64,000 nucleotides of DNA from the NCBI GenBank assembly GCA_003013855.2, contig PVNU02000868.1:4148501-4212500 (forward strand), in the 5' to 3' direction. The translations under genes and the position numbers were made by a program. Positions 11,040-21,900 of this stretch are shown here, piece by piece; the first letter of the stretch is position 1; every line of letters begins with the position of its first letter. The notes beneath the pieces were generated by a model. The model was given only the letters and a program-made list of their open reading frames with translations, searched no databases and was not told the origin of the DNA. The DNA is from Liriodendron chinense. Lineage: Eukaryota > Streptophyta > Magnoliopsida > Magnoliales > Magnoliaceae.

Positions 11040-12589
11040 ATAGAAAGATCACATTACAAGAAAGCTACAAATCAAATTTGAAGGCAATCCGATCATTGGT
11101 TAAGCCGCACCAAGCGAAACAAAATCTGTTATATTGTTGTACTATTGCTGCATTATAAAAGGAGGTGCTCTCTTCTATTCCAAATCAAGCAACGTGGGGA
11201 GCAAAGAGATCAAGACCTAGGAGGCTTCCTAGCCTCCTATAATTAGTTTTCTTCTTCTTCTAGTTCTAGTTCTAGTTTATTTTTATGCTTTTCATTAGCT
11301 AACCTAAGAGATGAAACTTATAGCTTACTTAGATGTTTTAATTCATTTTATTGGTTTCAAGTTTTAATTTAATGAAGAATAATGGTTTTTGGAAGTTTAA
11401 ATAAAGTTCTAAGTAGTTTTTCTTAATCTTATGATGGCTCATGGATTTTTAGAAGAATTGCTTTAGTTCTTAATTGTTTTGCATGATTCTAGACCTGTAC
11501 GCTCTGAGGAATCGGATTCAATACACTCTAGACTTGGATCATCATGTGGGAACTTCAAACCAAAGTTTTACCTTTTTGTTCTAAATTCTAAATATTGTGT
11601 TGATTGTTCATATGATTTGAATGAAATTCAAATCATAATATAGTCAAGTCTTGTGACAGGGTTTGATGATTATTATGGTTATGATCTTAATCTATTGGAA
11701 CTAGGATTGACCTATGCAATTGAGTGTGCTCAAGTCCTAACTTGAATTGAGGGAATCATGTTGATGAACAACACATGTGTTGGATCGCTTTGATAATATA
11801 ACCGCTCTATCATCCAGCTAGATAGGATTTGATTTCGATTCTAGTTGAGTAAGTGAGAAACCACAGCGAATTATGCATCCAAGGAGAGCTATAAGTGGAT
11901 CCTTGATGCTCTAGTTACCCTTTCATTATCAGATTTTCCTGTTTCATGTTCAAAACTGATTTCACAAACCTCTTAGATTCTAGTTATTAGGATAGTTCGA
12001 ATTGTTTACCTCCTTCCCTGTGGATCGACCTCGGTCTTACCGAGATTATTACTACATCGATACCCTACACTTGGGGAAGCGAACAGCTTCAACTATTCAA
12101 CCTAAAGATGACAGAGAGGGATGATGTTGAGGGCCACATCAACAACTTCGATAGGCTTGTTTCAAGTTATTAGATGTAGGAGAACAAATGAAGGATAAAT
12201 ATCAGGCATGCAAACTATTAAATTCTCTTCCATATTTGTATGAGTCGTTCAAGGATTCCTTGTTCACAAGAAAGGGGACCATAAATATCAAGACCGTCAT
12301 CTCAACCCTTCAGTCGAAGGCTATGAGAAAAAAGAGCGGTGACATAGGGTCATCTTCTGATGCATTGATTATGAAGGGAGGAATTCTGATTGGGATACTG
12401 GATCCTCTTGTTCGAGATCCAAGTCTAAGGAGAAGGGAAAGGGCAAGATGAAGTGTTGGATGTGTGGCTAGACAGGGCATATGAAATGAGATTGTTAGAA
12501 TCTCAAGAATATCAAAAGAGAAGATGGGAGAATCTTTAAGGGAGGTCAATACCGCAAAATCATATAAGGCGACAATGATGTATATGAGG

Positions 12590-12790
12590 TCTTGACAATT
12601 TTCAAGTTAGGGTTTCTCACCGACGAGTGGCTCATGGATTCCGGGGCTTCATATCACATGTGCCCTGATCGGAGCACCTTTACTTCATATAAGGAGTATG
12701 AGGGTGGTTCGGTGTTTCTAGGCGATGACTACGCCTGTAAAGTTATGGGAATTTGATCAATGCGCATTACGATATTTGATGGAATTGAAC
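12590..12790 (+). pseudogene. copia protease remnant
   Basis: The frame gives 'EWLMDSGASYHMCPD', with the catalytic Asp-Ser-Gly-Ala (DSGA, 12636-12647) of the retropepsin family. 'FLGDDYACKVMGI' follows, where other copia proteases read the GDG/G-x-V block. A stop follows at about 12757. The domain follows the zinc knuckle as expected. Confidence 0.8.
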
Positions 12791-12849
12791 GGACCTTGAC
12801 GAACGTGAGGCACTTTCCGAGGTTGAAAAAAATCTTACTTCTCTTGGTG

Positions 12850-13800
12850 CACTCGAGGCGATGGGGTGCAAGTTCACCGATTTTTATCGAGTCTGCAAAG
12901 TTTCAAAGGGGGCTCTTATTATTATGAAAGGACAGTGGCATGAAAAACTTTACAGGTTGATTAGAAGTACTTTATCAAGTGGAGCTGCAGCGATTATAGC
13001 AGATTTCATGTCTGCATGTATATGGTATGCACGCTTGGGCCACATGAGCGAGCGGGGCATGAAGGTACTTTCTTATCGTTCATTAATTTTAATTTTTAAA
13101 TATATAAACTTTAGTATATGTGAGCATTGTATGTATCGTAAATAGTCTAAGTTATCATTTAAAACGAGAAAACATGTTTGTAAAGGGGTCTTAGAGTATG
13201 TCTATTCAAATGTTTGGGGGTCATCGCTCATTGTTTCGATTAAGGGTCATCATGATTTGTGTCATTTTTTTTTACTATAGCAGAAATGTATGAATTTATT
13301 TTCTGAAAAATAAATTTGATGTTTTCACCACTTTCAAGCATTAAAAAATAATAGTAGAAAATCAGTCGAGGCAGAAGTTGAAAGTTTTGAAAACCGATAA
13401 CGGTGGAGAATTCACTTCAGGGGAGTTTAATTGGTATTGTAAGGAAGAATGGATCGTGAGGCACAACACAATACTCCACACACCAGAGTAGAATGGTGTG
13501 GCAGAGTGGATGAATCTGACTCTTTTAGAGAGAGCCTGGTACATGTTAAGTAATACTGCGTTGGGTAAAGAGCTATGGACTGAAGCCATTAACACGGCCT
13601 GTTACCTGATAAATTGATCACCTTCTACGACTATTGATTGTAAGATCCTAGAAGAAGTGTGGAGTGATCCTTTAATTGATTACTCAAGTATATGAGTATT
13701 TGATTGTGAGGCTTACTCTCATGTACCATCAGTCAAGAGATATAAGCTAGACTAAAGGGTTAGAAAATATATATTTTTGGTCTATGGTGATGGTGTGAAG
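12850..13800 (+). pseudogene. copia integrase, degenerate
   Basis: The gag-pre-integrase zinc domain is seen as 'WYARLGHMSERGMKVLS' and 'CEHCMYRK' (about 13025-13145). The core reads 'VYSNVWGSS', where related proteins have Asp for the Asn, so the first catalytic Asp appears lost. The second Asp is kept in 'LKTDNGGEF' (about 13395) and the Glu in 'NGVAEWMNL' (about 13493), though Trp stands for the usual Arg. Many stops (for example near 13143, 13489 and 13615) and shifts show it is dead. Confidence 0.8.
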
Positions 13801-14239
13801 GGTCACAAGCTATGCGACTTTGTCAGGTTTGATGAGAGATCCTTATTACGAAAGGATATGCCAAAGGAACCAGAAAAATCAAAGGTTGTTGACATCCAAA
13901 TAGACAAAGATGAGACACGGGTTGAGATTGAGATGCAGGCAGGGGTACAAGATTAGGTAGAGTAGCCACATGTGTGAAGAAATCTACCTTGAGCTCGTAG
14001 ATTACCACCAAGGTATTGGAATGATTCAAATGTTGCATTCACCCTTATTACGAATGAGGGCAATCCGTCTAATCTTCAAGAGGCACTTGATAATTTTAAA
14101 GAGACACTTGATAATGTAGATACCGAAAAGTGGAAGGCAGCAATGTAAGAAAAAATGAATTCTCTGTAAAAGAATGAGACATGAGAGCTGGTAGAACTTC
14201 CTGTGGGCTGAAAAGCGATCGGGTGTAAATAGATTTTTT

Positions 14240-14850
14240 TAAGAAACATGATAGGTACAAGGCTAGATTGGTGGCGAAGGTATATGCTTAGCGAGAAGGT
14301 GTGGACTTCAATGAGATCTTTGCACCAGTTGTGAAGTAGGTATTTATCAAGTTCTTACTGACTCTAGTTACTCAACCCGACCTCGAGCTGGAACATATGA
14401 ATGTAAAAACTGCTTTCCTGCATGGGAAATTAGATGAGCAGATCTGCGTGATACAACCGAAAGGTTACACAGTACAAGGGGTAGAGAATAAGGTTTGCAG
14501 GTTTAGGAGGTCGTTGTATAGCCTTAAACAGTCGCCTAGGCAGCAGTACAAGAAATTCAATTTCTTCATGATGAGTTAAGGCTTTTCCAAGAGCAAGTAC
14601 AATCACTGTGCCTATTTCAAGACATTGATTGATGAGAAGTTTATTATACTGGTGTTTTATGTTGATGACATGCTTATTGCTAGTTATAGCTTGTCTGATA
14701 TTGATGTATTGAAAACTCAGCTTTCAGGGACATTCGAGATGAAGGATCTGGGGGTTGCAAAGAGGGTTCTCGACATTGAATCCATAGAGACAGGAAGAGG
14801 AGCAGGTTATGATTATCTCAAGCTGAATACCTTGGAAAGGTATTGGTGAA
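14240..14850 (+). pseudogene. copia reverse transcriptase, degenerate
   Basis: Motifs in order: 'KARLVAK', 'EGVDFNEIFAPVVK', 'MNVKTAFLHGKLDEQI', 'CRFRRSLYSLKQSPRQ' and 'FYVDDMLIA' (YVDD at 14658-14669, intact), then 'FEMKDLGVA'. This is the Ty1/copia reverse transcriptase order. Stops interrupt the frame near 14290, 14337 and 14577, and the frame shifts after 14840. Confidence 0.88.
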
Positions 14851-15875
14851 GTTTGGAATGAACAAGTCTAAACCACTTAGCATTCCACATACGGCTCACT
14901 TAAAGCTTTCTTCAGAGCAATGTCCTAAAACAGGTGAAGAAAAGAAGGATATGTTTTGTGTGCCTTATTCGAATGTAGTGGGTAGCTTGATGTATGTTAT
15001 GGTTTATACGAAACCAGATATTCCACATGAAGTTGGTGTTATGACCAGATTCATGTCTAACCTTGACAAATAACATTGAGAGGCTGTGAAATAGCTACTT
15101 CGATACATTCAAGGTATGCAAGACTATGTCTTTACATTCGAAAGTTTAAGGATAAATTGGTTGGGTACGTCGATTCATATTATGTAGGCAGCGTGGATTG
15201 TAGGAGATTAACTTTCGGTTACTTGTTTGTGCTTGCGGGTGGAGCGATTAGTTGGATGTCCAAGCTTCAGTTGGTGTTGGCTCTTTTTTTTGTTAATAAA
15301 AAGTATATATTAATCCAAAGAGAACTATACATCAGACAAGATGACTTTAGTGGGCTCACCAAAAAATACAAGCAAGGCCCACCTATCATATACACTACAC
15401 AACCACAGACCAAACAAAACTAAGTAAAAGGGCCCAGGTAAGCATAGCAACCTAAACAGTCTACACACTACCTGGGCCGAATACGGGGGCTCTTTTCACT
15501 ACTGAAGCGGAATATATGGCGGTGACAAAAGCATTTAAGAAGGATGTTTGGTTGAAGGGGCATAATAAATCATTTGAAGCTTTAGCAAAAGGCCGTATCG
15601 TTAATCATGATAGCTCTAGCACCATCAATTTGGCTAAGAACTCATTCTATTACTCTCGTACTAAACATATTGATGTGCGCCACCATTTTATTCGACATGT
15701 GCTTATGGAAGGAAATATGATTCTGGATAAGATTAATACTAGAATGAATCCAGTGAACATGCTCATCAAGGTGGTTCCTACAGAAAGTTCAAGTTCTGCT
15801 CGACTTCTTTGGGATTTGCGAAAACAGAATGAAGATGCAATGTGCATGAGAAGCGGCAAAGCTATGTTGAAGTAG
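14843..15875 (+). pseudogene. copia connection region and RNase H, interrupted by a LINE
   Basis: 'PYSNVVGSLMYVM' and 'TKPDIPHEVGVMTRFMSN' (about 14960-15070) are the usual block after copia reverse transcriptase. The RNase H then reads 'LVGYVDSYYVGSVDCRRLTFGYLF' in outline and is broken at 15287 by a 200-bp insertion. It resumes at about 15497 with 'TTEAEYMAV', 'DSSSTINLAKNSFYYSRTKHIDVRHHFI' in outline, and 'NPVNMLIKVV'. Stops near 15071 and 15421 and the insertion make it inactive. Confidence 0.85.
15288..15487 (-). mobile_element. 5'-truncated LINE (L1-type) 3' end in copia RNase H
   Basis: A 200-bp insert lies between two copies of GGCTCTTTT (15279-15287 and 15488-15496). On the minus strand it ends 'TTAATATATACTTTTTATTAAC' followed by an A-run. 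This is the tail form of plant L1 LINEs. The coding frame of RNase H continues when the insert is ignored. Length and lack of any ORF agree with strong 5' truncation. Confidence 0.8.
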
Positions 15876-15920
15876 AGATGATGTATGAAGTAAATGAAGA
15901 GTGGAGTCGGTGATCGAAGC

Positions 15921-15932
15921 CTCGGTGGAGAT
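15921..15932 (+). other. Polypurine tract of the copia element
   Basis: CTCGGTGGAGAT directly before TGTTTGAT resembles the usual plant copia end 'AGGTGGAGATTGTTG'. Confidence 0.7.
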
Positions 15933-16611
15933 TGTTTGATAAAGCCTTCAATCAGGACAATTGGGGGTTTTGGGCGATCGATCGGACCAGTCGGGCAACC
16001 AAAACTCCCCTGACTGGTCGGGCGACCAAAACTCCCCTCGTTATGCAGATTGTTCTTTGGATGTTTTTAGGAAGGTTCGGGTGACCTCATTGGACAACCG
16101 AGATCACCTTCGGTCACCCGACACGTAGGGGTTCGATTGCCCGAACACCTTAAAAAACGTCCAAAAAGTTTTGCCAACCACTTTCGATCGCCTGATGCCT
16201 AGGAGTTCTGTTTCCTGAACACCTTAAAAAACGCCCAGAGAGTTTTGCCATATATCTAAAGAATATCGGAGGCCCGAGCCTCCAAGTTCGGTCGCCCAAA
16301 CCTTCCTGAAAACATACAAAAACCAATTTGCATAACGAGGGAAGTTTTAAAGAGAGATTATATAGTATCTAATACATTTCTAAATGGGATTAGGGTTTTA
16401 AAGAGAGAGTTTTGGTGGCAGAGACTTGGGTTTTCTTATGGGTGATTTGTTTAGGTGGTTCATCTCTTGTACTTCTGGTTTTACAAAGTGATCACTTTGT
16501 GCCATGGTTTTTTCTCGCAAGGATTTTTCCGTGTAAAATCGGCGTGTGATTGCTTGTATTGTGTGGTTTGCTTGTTTGATTCTCCTCTGTGCTTCCGCAA
16601 TGTTCCTAAAA
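15933..16611 (+). repeat. 3' LTR of the old copia element (about 679 bp)
   Basis: It starts TGTTTGATAAAG behind the polypurine tract. Its second half aligns with the pieces of the 5' LTR (1-239 and 6718-6788). The terminus reads TGTTCCTAAAA where the 5' LTR has TGTTCTCAACA, so the end has mutated. A TATA-like ATTATATAG lies near 16358. Confidence 0.85.
15973..16124. promoter_or_regulatory. GATCGGACCAGTCGG-type palindrome cluster in a copia LTR
   Basis: 'CGATCGATCGGACCAGTCGG', 'GACTGGTCGGGCGACC' and 'CGGTCACCCGACAC' are degenerate copies of the motif found in the Athila-type LTRs. They lie about 230 bp upstream of the TATA-like box. Confidence 0.5.
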
Positions 16612-18398
16612 TAGACCATCCTCTAGAGTTCCATTATAATTGAATGATTCTAACCTCTAGTTAATTGGCATTTGTTTGGCGAATGTGGACTATTGATTTT
16701 TCTTCTCATTTCAATCGTTCATCAAATCTCTACCAACCAAGGTAATTTTTGGTTTTGGACTTCTCTATAAAATGGGACCATAATTCGGACAGTTTATCAC
16801 TGATATTCTAGGTTGGCAATTTTAAAGTGCCAGTGTATCAGCTATCCCATTTTGCCAGGAGTAAGGAAATTTTTAAGTTTTATTTATTTTTTATTGTTAC
16901 CGAATTCATAAGCTTGAGGGATAAAAAAGTTTGTTGTGCACAGTAAAATGATCCAGCATTTAAGCAATGTAAATGACTCTAGACTTTCTTTTATTTTATT
17001 ATTAAAAAGTATGGGTAGTCTTCAGCAGGACCCAAATTAATGCTTCTGCTACATAGGACACTGTTGAAGATCCACGGTTGAAAAAATCTCCAGAACCATG
17101 TGTATTTTCATAGAAGTCAATTATTTGGATGGTGAGTATTGTTTAAGTGTGTGAATTTTTTACTGGTGAATTAGAATTGATGTTGCGATTACATGGAATC
17201 AATGCGTGGGAATCCTCAACTGTGTTGGCCCTATGTACATGGAATTCATGTTAATAAAAAAATTTGCTATTGAGACATCCTGTTATTCTTTTGGTGCATG
17301 CATGAAAAGGATTCTAAGAATTTTCACATATCCCCATTGTGATGTTTATGTGAAATCCACGTTGATCATTAGTTGTGTCGCTCCATTTTACCTGTAGGGC
17401 CAAAAAATCAGCATGGTCTATGATTTAATTGAACCACATGATTGGAAATAGTATATTGGACATTTTTCACCCAACTGTTTTCTTTAGTTTGGCCCATATG
17501 AATCATAGGTTGCCCCATGGCTAAAATAAGGTGACACACCTAGTGATTGGGGTCGATTTCACTTAAACATCACAGTGTGGCTCACTAATTTTTTAAGTCA
17601 AATTGGGGCGATTCTAAGCAACACGTGGATAACTAAAAAATTCTCACGCTTTGCTCACCATGATGTTTATATAAAATCATCTTTATCACTCTATGTGCCA
17701 CCGCATTTTGGTTGGGAACTGTGGTTCAAGTGAACCACATGGTTGGGAAGAGTATACAAGCCCCTCCAAACTGTTTCATTTTATGTGGCCCACCAAAATC
17801 ACAGATGGACTTGATTTTTCTGTGCATGTGCCTAAATTTAAACTTGGCATCTAATTGTTGGAGTAGATTTCATATAATCATCACAGTGGACCTTAAAACA
17901 AAACTAAGAGTGGACTTTGCTATCCCAAACTATTTCCCTTCGTATGGGTTACATAAATCACCAGCTAGATTGATTTTTGGGGCCTAGAGCAAAACTAGTG
18001 TGATACATCTGTTATTGATTAGGGTGGATTTCACTTAAACATTATGGTGTGGCCAGTCAATTCTTAAAGTTACATTAGATCATTTTTATAGCGGTCATTG
18101 GTGGTAAATGAGCTTAAAATCACATTGCAATTCAGAAATTTGAAAAAGCATGAATTGGATAATTTATCACTATCGGACACCGTCTTAAAAGCACAATGGA
18201 CTTTCCAGCTAAAGGTTTTTTTATGAACTTTATGTGATTTATGTTTTCAGTTTATCCTAGGTGGAATGACCTTATGGATGGCATGGATGCCATATAAACA
18301 TCACGGTGGACCAGGGAGGTTTCAATAGTAGGAATTTACCTGCACATGTTTTCATGATATGCGGCCCACTTGAATTTTAGATTTGGGTAAGTCTTGGG
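16612..18398. repeat. MITE-derived tandem units of about 300 bp; no gene
   Basis: From about 17335 to 18060 a unit recurs two to three times. It contains 'GATGTTTATGTGAAATCCAC', 'GAACCACATGATTGG', a 'TTGGCCCA'-type block and 'GATTTCACTTAAACATCAC' near its end. Copies start at about 17335, 17655 and 17935. From 18230 a diverged copy of the 'CATCACGGTGGACC...CGGCCCACTTGA' core leads into the next element. The stretch 16612-17330 shows no feature I recognise. Confidence 0.6.
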
Positions 18399-18929
18399 GG
18401 AAGCGGATTGCCTACTGAGTAACGCTTAGCATACTTAGTAAACTCTGTGGGGTCCACCATGATTTATATATTTTATCTAATCCATCCATCCATTTTATCA
18501 TATAATTTAAGGGCTTGATTCCAAAAATGAAGCATATCCAAGGCTCAAATAGACCACACAACAATGAATAGTGTGAATTGAATTTCTACCATTGAAAATG
18601 TTTTGGGGGCCACAGAAGTTTTTTATCAAGCTGAAATTTTTATTTCTCCTTCATCCATGTCTTTTTTATCTTATCAACAGGTTAGATGACAAATAAAGAT
18701 TATCGTGGCCCTAGCAAGGTTTCAACAGTCGAAATCCTTAGTCTCATTGTTTCCTCTGGTATGGTCCACGTGAGATTTTGATATGCTTCAATTTTTGGCT
18801 CAACGCCTAAAATGTGCTCGAAAAACGGATGAACAACATGGATGAACCATATACATTCACAGTGGGCCCAACAGAGTTTACTTAGAATTTTGAGAGCCTC
18901 CTGGGTAACTCAGGACGCAATCCGATTTC
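18399..18929. mobile_element. MULE-type MITE, 531 bp
   Basis: Terminal inverted repeats begin GGAAGCGGATTGC (left) and, on the minus strand, GAAATCGGATTGCG (right). They extend inward through 'GTAAACTCTGT(G/T)GGG(T/C)CCA'. The flanks AGTCTTGGG (18390-18398) and AGTCTTTGG (18930-18938) match in 8 of 9 bases, a Mutator-type duplication. The parallel segment at about 21134-21148 reads 'GTAAGTCTTGGGTTCATGTC' without the element, so it is an empty site. The core carries the 'GTGAGATTTTGATATGCTTC' block. Confidence 0.85.
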
Positions 18930-18939
18930 AGTCTTTGGC

Positions 18940-21900
18940 TCATGTCATATCAGAAAAAATAGATGGAACGGGTGGATTTTTCACTAGCATTAGAGTGGTC
19001 CCACCTAAATTCCCGTTGCAGAAATTCTTGCGAAATTTCAGCGTCCCTCTCTTTCCATTATCATTGAGTAGGGTGATTGGTGTCAGTTGCTCCGTACTAA
19101 GACACGTGGCTGTAATAGTAGCCTCTACTTTTTTTCACTCTTGTTTTAGCCTTATCCGTGAAAAGAAAATGACAAAACGTTTTTCTAATGCTGAGAAGGT
19201 TGAGCATGACCCATGAAAAAGAAAAAGACAAAACGATTTTCTCGTACTGAGAAGGTTGAGCATGACCCGTGAAATAGAAAAAGACAAAACGTTTTCTTAT
19301 ACTGGGAAGGCTGAGCATTTAAGCAATAATAACGTCTTTGGGAAATGGGTAGCCCACTACAGCATCCAAATTAGTGCTCCCACTACATACGACGGCTAAT
19401 CGAAGTTTCACCACTGAAAAATCTCTCTTGCTGAACGATCATGTGTATTTACATTAGTAGTATAAGTATTTAGACTGTGAGGATTGTACGACTGATGTGG
19501 ATTTTGTACGGGTGAACATCCACAGCCGGTCCCATTGAATGTATGGACCCCATAGAAATGGCCTCAGGACTACAATTTCAGGTAGTTCTCATCTTTGTTA
19601 CACGAGTTTGCCGGATAAATCCTTGTTCATCTAACATTATTTGGACAGTTGTTCTGCACTAGCTGATGGGTCATCCTAAAAACCACTTTTCATATTACTG
19701 TACACAATGGTTGTGATCCAATTATCATCGGGTGCACCATACCAAAGTGGGGTGCGTACTGAGTTAGTGTATTGAGTAAACTCTTTGGGCCCACTGAGAT
19801 TTATATGTATTTTATCCAGGCTATCCATCTATTTTACGAGAAACTTTTAAATCTTGACCCCAAAAATTAAGCATATCCAACGCTCAAGAGAACCATACCA
19901 CAGGAACAGTGCATTGAACATCTACACTTGAAAAATTCAAAGGGGCCACAGAAGTTTTGGATCAAATTGATATTTTTTTATTCCCTTCATCCATGTTTGT
20001 GTGATCTTATGAACTTGCTGGATGAAGGTTTCAAGGGTGGAAGTCATTCTTCTCACTGTTTTGGTGTTGTGGTGCATATGCTTAATGTGTTGGATTTTAT
20101 ACAAATACCAAGTGGGCTCACAAGTCTAGAGTGTCACTACTTTTTAAAGAAAAAAAAGTAAATGAAATCAATTTTGTAATAATATACCTGATAAAAAAGA
20201 TACTCTATTGTCGAGGCATTATTTGGTAAAATATAAATTACATTATTCTCACTGGGCCTGGCAAAATTCAATCCGACCCAGTTTTTTTCAGTTTATGGTT
20301 GGAAAATTTAACCTGAATTCAATTTTTAGGTTGACCCGACCCAACTCAAATTTTATGGGTCGGGTTAGGGTTAAAGGTGACCCAACCCGACCTGAATCAT
20401 ATAGGGGTTAAGTAGACTATTATGTATTGATTTTCTTATCAGTTAAATGATTGACGATGATATTGATGAGGCGATAATCATCGACGTGTCTGAAGCATCA
20501 TCTCATCACTCTAACAATGTTGATGCTTAAAAAGATTTGCTTTAAATTTGCACTCCATTTGATCACTTTATTTTTCTCTTTCAGTATTTGAGTAATAGAA
20601 ATACTGTATAAAAAAGCCTCGATTGTTATTATTATTATTATTATATATCGGCACTTAGGTACCTATTAAACATAGATGATTTGGTTTTCAATTGAATGCC
20701 AGTGTTATATGCATCTAATTTGATCTACAAATTAATTAGTTGATCATTAAAATGGGGGTCAACAACCAGGTTTAATTTGGGTTGGGTAAGGATTGGGAAA
20801 ACCTAACCCAAATTCAATTTAGGTCGGGTTAGGGTTGAGGCGGAAACGACCTAACCCGAACTGAACCCGACACGGCCTAACCTGATCCGGCCCATTGCCA
20901 CCTCTAATTCCCATTGTTTCTTGCAGTATGGTGCATATGCGCATAATGCGTTGGATTTTATACAAATACCAGGTAGGCCCCCAAGTCTCTAGTTTCACTA
21001 CTTTTTAAAGAAAAAAAAATTAAATGAAGTCAATTTTGTAATTTCATCCCTTGCAAAGCAATTCCATCAATGGTAAGAATTTAATTGCACATGTTTTCCT
21101 GACATGCGGCCCACTTGAGTTCTAGATTTGGGTAAGTCTTGGGTTCATGTCCTGATATGATCTGAAAAATAGATGGAAGCAGTGGATTCTTCATAAACAT
21201 TAGGGTGGTCCCACCTAGCTTCCCATAGCAGGAAGGTCCTGCGTATTTCGCAGGAATCGGCATTCCTTTCCTGCCATTACCATCGATTAGAGTGGTTGGT
21301 GCCAGTAACCCCATACTAAGACGTGGCCATGGTAGTAGCCCTTAGTTTTTTAACTTTTGTTTTAGCCTGAACCATGAAAAACAAAAAGAAAAAACGGTTT
21401 TCTCATGCTTGGATGGTTGAGCATTTAAGTAACAAAAATCATTTTCGAGTATGGGTAGCCCTTTGTAGCATCCAAATTAGTGCTCCCACTACATAGGACA
21501 TCTAATTGAAGTTCCACCATTGAAAAATCACTCTTGTTGAGCAACCATGTGTATTTACATCAAAAGTCTATTATTTGGTTGGTGAGGATTGTACGACTAG
21601 TGTGATTTTGTGCAGGTGAACGTCCATAAGCCGGACCCATTGGATGTACGGACCCATTGGAGATGGCCTCTAGGCTATAATTCCGGGTAGGTCCTCATCT
21701 TTGTTATGAGTGTTTGCCAGGTCAGTCCTTGTTTATCTAAGTTCATTTGGACTGTTGTTTTGCAAGAGCTATTGTACCATCGTGAATACCATTTTCCATA
21801 TTACATTACAAAATGGTTGTGATCCAATTATCAGATGTACCATACCGAAGCAGAGTATGTACCGAGTAACTCAGTACACTAAATGTACTAAGTAAAATCT

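Larger units (their letters stand above)
8462..12085 (+). mobile_element. Solo Athila-type LTR (LTR-C), split by a second solo LTR
   Basis: It starts TGTTGAGCTCTTAATTGTG and ends CACTTGGGGAAGCGAACA, with a perfect GCTTC duplication on both sides. Without the nested LTR (9474-11039) it is about 2.05 kb, longer than its relatives. It has a TATA box in 'GCATTATAAAAGGAGG' (about 11150) and the CTCGGTCTTACCGAG hairpin at 12030-12044. It interrupts the copia gag in frame with the pieces on either side. No internal region is present, so it is a solo LTR left by LTR-LTR recombination. Confidence 0.88.
6828..12560 (+). pseudogene. gag: copia gag, in three pieces
   Basis: The start ATG at 6828 opens 'MKTSVMASSMKFNIKKY', the usual Tork-like copia gag start. 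The frame is cut at 6880 by one reverse LTR and resumes at 8184. It gives 'YEL' then a stop in place of Trp, then 'RQKIEGLLVQQ', then 'ADTWEKLENIYDKMSLDN'. It is cut again at 8461 and resumes at 12086 with 'LKMTEGDDVEGHINNFDRLV' and 'NSLPYLYESFKDSL'. A CCHC zinc knuckle (C-x2-C-x4-H-x4-C, about 12456-12497) is recognisable but holds two stop codons. An indel in the A-run near 8195 breaks the frame. Confidence 0.85.
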
